In this document: in pieces, positions 46,615 through 56,595 of the stretch
Numbering within the stretch: the first letter of the stretch is position 1
Layout: each line of letters opens with the position of its first letter
NCBI GenBank assembly: GCA_002794785.1
Contig: NBBA01000001.1
Coordinates: forward strand, 186,001-250,000
Direction: 5' to 3'
Origin: Coniferiporia sulphurascens
Lineage: Eukaryota > Basidiomycota > Agaricomycetes > Hymenochaetales > Hymenochaetaceae
Length of the DNA stretch: 64,000 nucleotides
Notes under the pieces: model-generated
Databases searched by the model: none
What the model was told of the DNA's origin: nothing
The model's input: only the letters and a program-made list of their open reading frames with translations
Program-made: the position numbers and the translations under genes

Positions 46615-47710
46615 ATGCACGCCCTCACGCAGACGCTCTCTCTTCTCCTCTCCCTCTCTGCCCTTGCCGTCTCCCCAGCGAGCGCTTCACCACGTGCACA
46701 CACCCGTGCCGTGCAACACCGTCGTGCCCACTCGCTCCAGCAACGCGCACTCGCCGAGGCTCTCTTCCCGTCCTTCCATTCCTACGAGACGGGCTTCACC
46801 ACCGCCGATGGCATCGCTGCTGCCGGCGTCGAGAAGGTCGACCTCAGCGACGATGCGTTGAATGTGATCAAGGTCCAGAGCGGGATGACCCACAACGTTG
46901 TCACTCAGGCGGGTAAGACTGCCTGGGAGGCCGTCTACCCTGCTGGTTCGTGGAACCCTAGCAACACCCCGCTGGGAGGCTTCGGCATGTATGTCGGCGG
47001 CTCGGACGCGTTCAAGTCTGCGATCGACAACGGTGCAAACGAGGTCGTATTTGGGTACTCTGTCATGTTCGAGGACGGTTTCGAGTTTAATAAGGGAGGA
47101 AAGCTCCCTGGCGTTTGTACGTCCCCGTTTTTTATTGTGTTTTTGTCCGGTGCTTACGAACAATTGTAGATGGCGGTGACGGCTCCGAGGCATTCGGCTG
47201 TTCCGGCGGCCGGCAAGACGCGCGCTCCAACTGCTTCGACGGGCGCTTCATGTGGCGCGCCGAGGGTGCCGGAGAGCTATACACCTACCTCCCACTCACG
47301 ACCGCGAACTCCGTTGCGCAACTCGCCGTCCCTGGCACGATCGCAAACGACGACTACGGTTTCTCCGTCGGTCGTGGATCGTTCGCGTTCCCCACGAACA
47401 CGTGGGTCTCGATCCTCCAGCGCGTGAAGATGAACACCCCCGGAGCGGAGGATGGGGAGATCCGCGTGTGGATTGATGGGAACGAAGCGATTACGCTGTA
47501 TAACGTGACGTTGCGCGATGATGACAATGCGACTATTCAGGGAATGCAGTTCCAGACTTTCTTCGGTGGTGCGTTTGTTTTCGACCTTCTTTTCGCTGCT
47601 TTTTTTCTGACGTGTTTGATGTGTAAATAGGCAGCACCAGTGACTGGGCCTCGCCGAAGGACCAGAAGGCTTGGTTCGCCGACGTCTCAGGCGCCATCGT
47701 CCAGTCCTAA
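46615..47710 (+). CDS. Secreted polysaccharide lyase family 14-type protein (326 aa, three exons)
   Basis: Exons 46615-47116, 47170-47568 and 47631-47710; both introns are GT-AG (53 and 62 bp) and the joined frame is 981 nt. It starts with a signal peptide (MHALTQTLSLLLSLSALAVS). The mature part has FHSYETGFTTADGI, THNVVTQAGKTAWEAVYPAG, FGYSVMFEDGFEFNKGGKLP, then GGDGSEAFGCSGG, CFDGRFMWRAEGAGELYTYL, IRVWIDGNEAI and FQTFFGG at the exon-2/3 junction. The KLPG(V/L)YGG and FQTFFGG motifs fit fungal PL14-like lyases, which cleave uronic-acid polymers by beta-elimination outside the cell; the substrate here is unknown. It is the only intact member in the window; five relics are present. Confidence 0.88.
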
Positions 47711-48994
47711 TCGCCTTCATCCATCCACCTCTCCGCCCCGCCCTCCTTAAGCTCTGCATAGCTACCAAGCTCCCCCCACTCCTTGACCGCACACCTTACG
47801 ACCACCAGGCTTCACTTCCCGCGCTCAGCCGCTTACCACTCGCTTCTCACCACTAACACAACACACAGGGCAACACGGCACGCGAAAACTTGATGACTGA
47901 GTCATGACAAAACGGCCCCTCGATGGAGTTCTGTTCTCGCTTGCCTTCCCACCTCCCCTCCTGCCTGCCCGCGCATCTGACCTCGACTGGTCGGCGCTAT
48001 CACTGACTGATCTCCCTCATCTCTCCCGTTCGCGCGCGTAGACTCGCACGCGTTCGGGTACATCATAAATAGCTGGCCTTATGATATTCTCATCTAGACC
48101 TCGTCGTTCTTGTATTTTTTTTCTCTCTTACGCTATCAATGAAATTTTTACCTGAGCGTCAGGGGGCTATGTTTCCCTAATGCTTTCTGTACAAAGCCTA
48201 AGGATCGAATGCTCGGGCACGTTTATGAGTAAAGTAGGAAAGTATTTACGGTTAAGATATTGTTTCTTTTTGGCGACATATGCTCGGCACTTCCGGCTCC
48301 TGTCGGTCCCGGACCTGTATCATTCTACTCTCTTCGTTGTTTCTCCAACATTACGTGCTCATCTCGTCCTCAACCCAGCTCAGCTCAGCTCAGCCAGCCC
48401 GAACTTCCCCCCTTCCACATATAAAAGTATCTACCAGCTTGTACACTCACGAACTTGGAGATGGCAACTAAGATGCGAGCTCAACACCCGTGCCCAAGTC
48501 GATATCGATGATGTGGTTTTCAGGGGGAAAAACAAGAAGGTATTCCGGTTTCGGTTTTTGGTAACTACACAGCTGTTGTGGCTATGATCGACAGATGTGT
48601 CTTTTTTTTGAACGTATGCAAGAGCGACGGTTCAGGAACTGGGCTTGGAACCTAAACGTATAATACTATTGATTTCACGGTTAGAGATTATCAACACTCT
48701 ATAATATTTCCTTACATCCTAGATTGGTTGCGCAGCGGGAGTTGTACGCAGTAGTCACTTACCTTACACCTGGAAGTGATAAGAGTGTACCAGTCTAATC
48801 GGCAACATACGGCGAAAGAAGTCACTTCGAATCGACATTTGACCGGAGATGATATGCAACCTGGTCGTTAAGTCTCACCTCTAGTTCCGGCTATGCGTGT
48901 TAGATTACGGACCCTATTTTTATATCTCAGTGATGGGCCTTCCAGAAATTTGACTATGGTATGAAAGAGTGAAGGTCCGTTCGTTTCCCATTCC
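47711..48994. other. Module spacer, no gene recognised
   Basis: Between the PL14 gene and DUF6533 copy I. Near 48440-48540 the complement resembles the spacers at 34925-35015 and 39850-39930, as expected if the module is inverted here. Confidence 0.45.
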
Positions 48995-49000
48995 TATAAA
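48995..49000 (+). promoter_or_regulatory. TATA box of DUF6533 copy I
   Basis: TATAAA about 110 bp upstream of the ATG at 49110. Confidence 0.5.
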
Positions 49001-49109
49001 ATCTCGACACGGGAGCGAGTCCCCTCGAAGAAAACTACTACCACCCATTTGGACTTGTCCATTCAAAATTCGAACATTACGTGCACATCGGACCGCGACA
49101 CTACCCACA

Positions 49110-50759
49110 ATGCTTTCAATTCGGTCTGGTGTAAAACCTATTGATCCTAGTGAAGTTCCGCTCCTTCTTTCCAACAATGCGCAAATAAAATACGTCCAAG
49201 TCGCAATCGCTACTGCTATTTGTTACGATACCAGTGAGTCTGTAACGAATCTAATCTCTGGAAGCCTTTTTAATCGTTTTTTTAGTCGCTACTTTTGATA
49301 AAGAGGCACGTATACTTCCGATAACAGCTTGCTTCTTCATTAATATATCTACCACAATGACTCAGTTTAACTACTTTTGGGTGAGTGTTACCAGTATTGC
49401 TTTGTCCAACTGCTAATTATGTTGCAATTTGTGTCCACAAAGAGCTCGCCCCGCAAGACCGCCAGCATAGTCTACTTTCTTGTAAGTAAACGCCGCACCT
49501 GTCGTTTTTAAGATGAGACACAGACTACTGACAGACCACGCACCTCCCACAGAATCGGTATATAGGGATCGTTTCTATATTGACCTCTCTACCGCGTGAG
49601 CTTGCCACTGTGAACTAGACCCCGCACAGAAAAACTCTAATTATCGAAATACGATCAGTTTATTCGGACCACACGAATATAAAGCTGTACGTATTCACGG
49701 AATCACATTTGTACCGCGATCTAATAAATGCGACCTTCTAGATGTAAGGGTAATTTTTTCTTTACCGTAGGCTACGTTAATGATAATACAGGCAACTTTT
49801 CCACATGGTCTTGGAATTTGGGAGGTGAGCACCCGGTTCTGTTAGTTTTTTTATGAGAGTAAGGCTAACGGCGATGCTGAACTCAGACTGGATGACTATT
49901 GTTCTGATAGACTGTAACGAGCTTATTTCTATAACTTTTCACATTATTATGATGCTCTTATTACAGATATTCTCTTGATGAGGGTCCTCGCATTATGGTC
50001 CGGAGGTACTTGGCTTTACTTTGAAGTTACTATAAAATCACCGTGGCTGGACCTAAGATTTAAACAGAAAGGAAACTGGCTGTGTACCTCAAAACTTTGT
50101 TTGTTGTAGAATCCGTATTCATGCTAGGAATTGTGATCGACTCAATCAAAAGAAAGAAAGGTAGGCGAAGAGTCTACATTTTTAGCATAAGAATTTACTG
50201 GCAGCGGAACAGTATCCGTAGGAGGCGCAGAAGGGTATGTATTTTGTGGCGTTGATGGAATTACTCCTCCTTTATTCGAGACTCTTTACTGGTTCGTACA
50301 CAATGCCGCATAGTGATTTCATGCTTACATCATGACAGGGCTGCCCCGTTTGTATTTGAGCTTGTCCTGCTTGTTCTGGCTCTTTACAAAGCTGCTTCCT
50401 TTTGGCGGGAATCGGCTGGACTTAAGGGCCTCAGCCTTGTTAAAGCCCTCATCCTAGATCAAGCGTTTTATTTTGCTGTGTAATTATTTCAATTTTCTTT
50501 CGTTTCGGCCGATTTAACATCATTTTCTAGTGTAATTATGTGCAGCGCGGGGCACGTCACAGCGAACTGGTTGGACCAATTTATCGCCTCAAACGCAGCG
50601 TTCAATATCGTACAAGGACTGTCAGGATCCACTACCTTGCCCTGCATAGTAGGTTGCCGATTATTGGTACACCTGAATGAGGCTGCCGAAAGGGGAGTCA
50701 ATGGAGGCACGAGCTATAGGGCTCGGAGTCGTAGTGTAAGCGACATACAGTTTGCGTAG
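49110..50759 (+). CDS. DUF6533-type membrane protein, copy I (multi-exon)
   Basis: Exon 1 49110-49233 (MLSIRSGVKPIDPSE ... TAICYDT), exon 2 49286-49305 (20 nt, ATFDKE), exon 3 49366-49380 (15 nt, FNYFW), exon 4 49443-49481 (SSPRKTASIVYFL), exon 5 from 49553 (NRYIGIVSILTS). Later exons give YVNDNTGNFSTWSWNLGG, DWMTIVLID, ILLMRVLALWSGG, ERKLAVYLKTLFVVESVFML, FELVLLVLALYKAASFWRES, and the last exon to 50759 with LPCIVGCRLLVHLNEAAERG. Intron 2 needs a GC donor (GCACGT). Boundaries between 49596 and 49800 could not be made phase-consistent. It follows the intact PL14 gene by 1.4 kb on the same strand, the module order. Confidence 0.65.
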
Positions 50760-51569
50760 ATCCTGGTTTGGGTTTTGTCGTGTTTCCCCTCTAACTCAGA
50801 CACACTGCCTACGTGCATAGGGTGAATCGTAGCCTAGATACATAGCGACCATTCCAGCTGCTTTCATCTATTTATAGCATGTTTTGTTCCGATTCTGATT
50901 TGCCCCAGGCTTTTCCCTTGTTTCCCTTGTTCAGTGTCTCTTTGACTGCTTGCAGGACTTGTACTCGAACACGCCTGAACAAACCTTCCTACACTTTCAT
51001 TACTGCGTTATTTTAATTTATGAGCGATGTATACGTGTGGAATCGAGCGTGTACACTTAAAGTTCATGCTGCTTCCTGAGCATCATGGCTGACATCACTC
51101 TACCCATGTTCCACGCGTCCCAAGAACCCGCTTTGATACTCAAAATGTACACACTATTTCAGCTGTAGGCAAGTGCTGCTCAAAGACTGGGGAAAAGATA
51201 GGGCCAGAGTAGCATCTATTGCTGGACTCATGCTTAACCCCGGTTTATCTTCAGATTCTGCGTCACTGAGCTTGCATCGCCCTTATTTGAGGGTGTGCCT
51301 TGTCAATACCCATTTGCCAGTGTCTATGAGAAGAAAGGGAAGGGCGGGCGCCGGGTCTTGTTGGGTCACCCAAACCAAGTTTCGGAGGAAGCGAGGCGAC
51401 GATGCGGGCGGGGGGCAAAAGAAGCTCCTAGGTATAATGTTACGTAAGTGGCTTCGCGTATCGGCCCCACTTTCCCCCGACATTTTTTGGCTCCGCAATT
51501 TTGCAGGTACACCTTTTCTCATCCACAGCCAGCAGTACTACCGCGCCGTGCATCGGATGGCACGACCTC
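50760..51569. other. No gene recognised
   Basis: Between copy I and PL14 relic 5. Plus frame 51173-51616 has no domain. Confidence 0.35.
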
Positions 51570-52205
51570 AGGACATAGGCCGGCATGACCCACAACATCG
51601 TCTCTTAGGCAGGTAAGACCGGAGGCCGACCCCATCGGCTCGTGGAACCGGTCCTTGGATCCCGCTCAGTGCGTTTTTGCATGTGTGTGGCTGAACGCGT
51701 TCAAGGCTGCGATCGGTAACGGTACGGACGAGGTCGTACTTAGGTATTCTACCATGCTTGAGGATGTTTTCGATCCTAGAAAAAGCGAAAAGCTTTCCGG
51801 CACCTGTACGTGCTAACGAACATTCTCAGTCGGCGGCTCTGGCTCCGAAACCTTCGAGTGCTACAACTACTTCAACGAGCGTTTCGTGTAATACGCTAAG
51901 GGCGCTGACGTGCTGTACATTTACCTACCACTCACCTTCGTGAACGCTGCCGAGTGGCTCGCCGTCCCCGCAGAGAATGACTATAGTTTCTCCCTCTGCC
52001 ATGGATTTTCTGCATCCGCTGTGGGCGCATGGGTCGCGGTGCTCAGATCTAGAGCGTCAAGATGAACATGCCTCGCATGAGAGAGAACCGCACGTATATT
52101 GATGGAAATGAGATGACTTCGCTCTGCAACATGACAGCTGGGCGATGATGCGAGTGCGACAATCCAGAGTATGCGGTTTCAGATGTTCTTGAACAGGCGG
52201 CACGC
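51570..52205 (+). pseudogene. PL14-type polysaccharide lyase relic 5
   Basis: Plus-strand match to the intact gene from the GMTHNVVTQAG region (about 51585) through the intron-1 site (about 51800), the exon-2 start, and the WIDGNE and TIQ regions to about 52200. It has stops (for instance in place of Gln in TQAG) and frameshifts. It starts a further module on plus, with no DUF6533 partner found downstream. Confidence 0.8.
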
Positions 52206-52549
52206 GGGCGTTCTGGCTTGTTTAAGAAGGGAATGTCTTGTTTGAAAATGGAATACAAACCGGTTCTCTTCTGGTTGTTGTTATGGTTACTCGATCACGC
52301 GGCCTGTGCGACACCATCTGGTAATGGGAGAGCTTTCACTACATTTCCCCTTCTACTCTTGAGTAGCACATGCGAAAACGGACCTATGCGCTTTAAGAGC
52401 TGCTATGGCTATAAGTGCACTCTTCATTGAGACGTTTTTCCCAATGAGACTTCATCAAGATGAATCTGGCTTCCTGTCAGCGGCGTTATTCACTCTAATA
52501 TCTGATTTCTGATTTCTGATCACAATCTGATCACAGACTCACTTCAGGC

Positions 52550-52732
52550 ACCCCCTATGAAAGGTACCTATTAGGCTATACTTTTCATATGGTAGTTGAG
52601 CCTAAAGGCCCATTTTTTTGAGTGACCATCCCATGCCTTGGGAGATCCCAGAGCCCAACTGACAGTGGGAATTCCCATCACAGAGCTCTTGTCACGGGGT
52701 GTCAGGGGGATCCATATGGTGGGAAATCCCAC
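52550..52732 (+). repeat. Backbone repeat El2 with GGGA-N2-TCCC palindromes
   Basis: Shares CACTTCAGGCACCCCCTAT, the TTAGG...CCTAAAGG pair and CTTGTCACGGGGTGTCAGGG with El1. Its internal palindromes are GGGAGATCCC, GGGAATTCCC and GGGAAATCCC. Confidence 0.75.
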
Positions 52733-52930
52733 TTTTTTTCAGACCTAAATATGACAAAAATGCAGGCCAGTTTTATTATGGCTATGGCTACTGCATAGGT
52801 TGGACTTGAGAGGAACGAGATAAATAGAAAGGGAGGTGTTAGTTCTTGCAAGGCAGAAGTGCATTGAGGGAGACACCAAATGCCTGTTCCTCTGCTGTGA
52901 TTTCACTTTTCAACATTGACCCATGCTGCT

Positions 52931-53482
52931 TGTTAAGCTCAACAGTTACATGGTGATCAATGTTGGGGCTTCCTGATCGTTGGGGCTGGTAGTACGGCAA
53001 CAGGGCTTCCTAGATGTTGTAAGTTGAAAGTGATCAGTGATGGGGCTTCCTGATCGGCGATGTGGATGCGGTGGACTTCTGAGAGGAGTTGGGTTATGAC
53101 GAAGCAGCAGTTGACTAGATCGCTCACACAGGGAACTGTGAGGCACAGATAGTGGGCTTGTATGAACAAAGAGCACAAGCTTAGGGCTTGTGCTACTGAA
53201 GTTACATGCTTATATGCTACTCTATGTGTTTACTACTGTAGCGGCCTGTGTAGGGTAGTTTGCCAGACTATGGAAGGTCATGGAAACCCAAGGAATGCCT
53301 TGGTAATACAAGTAGGGCTATCAGTTAAGCAAAGCACGTCATGATGGTGCGATAAGGCATCATCATGGCATCTTATGGTGTAGGATGAGTAAGGAAGGGA
53401 AATGGGGGAGTTGCACTGACTGATGATGATGAATAGGAAGTGAGTCAGCACAATATAGGGAAAGTAAAGGAAAATTGTAACA
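52931..53482 (+). mobile_element. S-family solo LTR, 552 bp
   Basis: TGTTAAGCTCAACAG to AAATTGTAACA, flanked by CTGCT at 52926-52930 and 53483-53487. It contains the three GGGCTTCCT repeats and the AGCACAAGC/GCTTGTGCT hairpin. Confidence 0.92.
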
Positions 53483-53800
53483 CTGCTGGTGTATATGTAG
53501 GCTCAACATTGAGTGAGGTCTAGAGTTCAGTAGTGTCTCCCACCATTCACCCCAGTCAGATGATTTGTCCTTCCATTTGCCCTTGCCCCTCCATTCCATT
53601 CCCTTGCCCCCACCCTGCTCCTCTCTGTCTGTTCTGCCTCTCCCTCCTCTTGCTCACTTTCCCTATCCCTCTCCTCATCCCATGTATTCATGAGTTTGTT
53701 TTCCCAATCCCTGGCAACCACCACATTTAGCAGGAGGGAGTCATGTGCTTTGTGCTCACCTGCACATGGTTGTACTGTAGCTCTTCATGTCGAGAGTGTG
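53483..53800. other. C/T-rich stretch, no gene
   Basis: A strongly pyrimidine-rich tract at about 53565-53690, then unremarkable sequence. Confidence 0.4.
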
Positions 53801-53978
53801 GTGACCTAGGGCATGCCATGGGTGCACCCATGGTCCCATTCCCATGGGTAATGTGTATCTCATCTTTTGGGTACCATGGGTTAGTGTTAAGTGTGGATAG
53901 GGTCTTTTAGAAGCTTGTTACCCACATGTAAGGGCATGGGTCAGTGTATGGGTGCACCCATGGTGTGCCCTAGGCCAC
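53801..53978. mobile_element. 178-bp MITE-like inverted-repeat element
   Basis: The left end GTGACCTAGGGCATGCC and the complement of the right end GTGGCCTAGGGCACACC are near-identical for about 33 bp, each followed by CATGGGTGCACCCAT. More CCATGGG and GGGTACC sites lie inside. No ORF. No clear target duplication. Confidence 0.65.
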
Positions 53979-54164
53979 TGCACTTGGGTTGGGGCATTCC
54001 ACATCTTTTGCTGCCCTGTCTGCTACTATTGCATTTGTGCCCATCTTTGATGGCATCCATGCTATTTGGATTTGCAGGTTTGTGTCCTTTCCTAAAATTG
54101 AGGTTGTGCACTTGAACTAGGGTCTGGCCCAATGCTGAACCCAGATCCCCACCTCTTTGCATAT

Positions 54165-54308
54165 GGGACCTCCCAGTGATGGGATCTCCCAGTGGTGGGC
54201 CCTCCCAGTGGTGGGACCTCCCGGCAATGGGATCTCCCAGCAGTGGGCCCTCCCTGCAGTGGGATCTCCCTGTGGTGGCATATCCCAGCGATGGGCCCTC
54301 CCACCAGT
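54165..54308. repeat. 16-bp array, left arm, 9 units
   Basis: 144 bp, exactly nine units such as GGGATCTCCCAGTGGT and GGGCCCTCCCAGTGGT. Confidence 0.9.
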
Positions 54309-55240
54309 AGGGACATTCAAAGTAGACTCAACATGTCATGTCATGTCTGTTGGCTACCTTACAGGTGTGTATCACATAATTATTTGCTTTCTAACCCCAA
54401 TAACATTGAAGTAATTTTTAGAAGGCGAAGTGATTGGTAGATGTTGAGTAGAAGTGTTATCATGCAGTGGGGGAAGGATATTTGATGTATTTCTGATAGG
54501 CAGTGGCTGGGAATAACTCGACAGGGCCCCAAAGAGATCGATGAAATGCTAACTAGTGCAAAGGGAACACCTAGTAATCTGAGGGGGGACTCAGAGGGAC
54601 TATGTTCAGATCATGCATAACACTTAGACGACATGACAGTAAGTAGATTGCTTCAAAATGACAGGGATATACAGGTAATACCTTAGATGACATGACGGTA
54701 AGTAGAAGAGAAGAACAGGAAACAATAATGTTCGGCTCGACTATTTAAGCTCAGGGGGTCATTGGGAAAGTATTACCATAAGGGGATGATCATGAGTCAT
54801 AATGAGTCATTCAACTAAAGGGGATCAAATGCTGAAAAAGGAATCATGAAAGGAAAGAACAGAAAAGGAAAAAGGATCGGAGATAGACAAAAAAGGAAAG
54901 AAGATCGACTGCATCTAACAATTTCTTGTAGGCTCACTGGCCCTCCTTATATACCAGTACTGTGGTAACTTATTAAGTAATCCTTAAGCTTTATCCTTAT
55001 AAATTTCACTGTGGCTCTTTAGCCAGGAGTGAGTAACATGATACAATCACACCATATTATGTCATAATGACACCATCGCTATTTATAGCATGTCTACAAC
55101 TGTACATGCAGTTGTGTACAATCACAGGACATTATATTTAATAGTAATGGTGTGCTGACATTAGCTGCTACACAAACTTCCATGTAAGGTAGCCAACAGA
55201 CACAACATGATGTGTCAAGTTTACTTTGAATGTCCCTAGT

Positions 55241-55448
55241 GGGATCTCCCAGTAGTGGGAGGGCCCAGAGGTGGGATCACCCAGTAGTGGGAGGGCCCAC
55301 CATTGGGATCTCCCAATGGTGGGCCCTCCCAGTGGTGGGATCTCCCCGTGGTTGGCCCTCCCAGAGGTGGGATCTCCCAGTAGTGGGAGGGCCCAGTGGT
55401 GGGAGATCTCCGTGGTGGGAGGGCCCAGCGGTGGGATCTCCCAGCAGT
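55241..55448. repeat. 16-bp array, right arm, 13 units
   Basis: 208 bp, exactly thirteen units, alternating GGGATCTCCC and GGGAGGGCCC types. Confidence 0.9.
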
Positions 55449-56109
55449 TGTAAGCAAAAGGTTTTGTGCATGTGCCTCAGCACTTTACTAGTAAACACCA
55501 TCTTACCAAAACTCTGGTAGTTGCTACCCATATGTCTAGTCATTTCAAGTCACTCCAATTCCCATAAAGCTGGCATGCATGTACATATATTATAGGACTC
55601 AAAGTAGATCAAGTTCATCTCCATTCTCAAAGACCATCATGATCTTGATGATATGCTGGATCAATCTGTGAGTGATGCCTTTATTAGTAGCTATTGAGAA
55701 AAGGGAAATGCTATTTGCACCTGTGTTTTGGGAAGCCAGTGAATCGGCGCACACGGCTTGAAACACTGGCATCTCTGGGGAAACAGACAAGTCGGAGGAG
55801 CTACAGTCATCATCATTTGGAGTCTAGACCTGGCACGTTCAGCAATCAGAGACATGCCTGTAAGCAGTATGGAAGTAAAGGCTCTGCATTTTGATCCTCA
55901 GGATCGAAAACTATCAAGACAAGCATTGATTAGGATAACCCTTACAAAGAATAAGGGGGAAAGCTTAGTAAACATGGGGCCACCAGGTGCATAATATGTG
56001 ACTTCATCCAAATAGCATTTTTTAAAGCTCTTGAAGAGTTACCGAAGTGGTCAAGTAGCAATCATTTCACAGTTTGAAACAGGAAGGAACTGTTCTCAGA
56101 TGCCTAGAT
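55449..56109. other. No gene recognised
   Basis: Between the foldback element and the 15-bp array. Short frames on both strands have no domains. Confidence 0.35.
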
Positions 56110-56304
56110 GGGGGATCTCCCATTATGGGACCTCCCCCCACACGAGATTCCCCCGAGTGGGATCTCCCTGCATGGGATCTCCCTGCGTGGGACCTCCCCA
56201 TTATGGGATCTCCCACTATGGGATCTCCCCTCGCAGGATCGCTTGCTATGGGATCTCCTTGTGTGGGATCGCCCACTATGAGATTGCCCAACCCGGGACC
56301 TCCC
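56110..56304. repeat. 15-bp array of GGGATCTCCC-type units
   Basis: About 13 units such as GGGATCTCCCTGCAT and GGGATCTCCCACTAT. The step here is mainly 15 bp rather than the 16 bp of the other arrays, with a few irregular units. Confidence 0.85.
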
Positions 56305-56595
56305 AAAGCCGGGGGGACTTATGCATCTGCAAAGCATTGCAATTACTCTGCTTACTAGAGGTATAATGTGTTGAGAAAATGTTGTATGTCTTACCCATAG
56401 TAAGGCATGAAGATTTGCATGCTAATCATTGTTAGCGAAAATCAATTGCATTATGATCATCATGACACATCGGGCACTCAATTTGTAATTCAAATTGCAC
56501 TCAATTGATTCTTCTTAAGTCATTTGATTTTATTCTCGGCATATAAGGTGCATAGAAGGTACTCCCCTGCTATTACAATAGCAGTGTGGGCAAAT

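Larger units (their letters stand above)
54165..55448. mobile_element. Foldback-like element with tandem-repeat terminal inverted repeats
   Basis: The left arm is 54165-54365: nine 16-bp units, then a unique part beginning GGGACATTCAAAGTAGAC and ending TTGGCTACCTTACAGG. The right arm is 55181-55448, its inverted complement: the same unique part, then thirteen 16-bp units. The 815-bp middle has no ORF with a known domain and has a TATATA box near 54950. Tandem-repeat inverted arms are known from foldback elements such as Drosophila FB. No target duplication was identified. Confidence 0.75.

Noticed and set aside
46687..47193. 168-codon minus frame over the PL14 gene
   Set aside because: Antisense shadow. 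The plus frame has a signal peptide, conserved motifs and phase-consistent introns.
54165..55448. Resemblance of GGGATCTCCC-type words to NF-kB-like binding sites
   Set aside because: Fungi lack Rel/NF-kB in this sense, and the likeness is to a very short degenerate motif; regular spacing in arrays is better explained as repeat structure.
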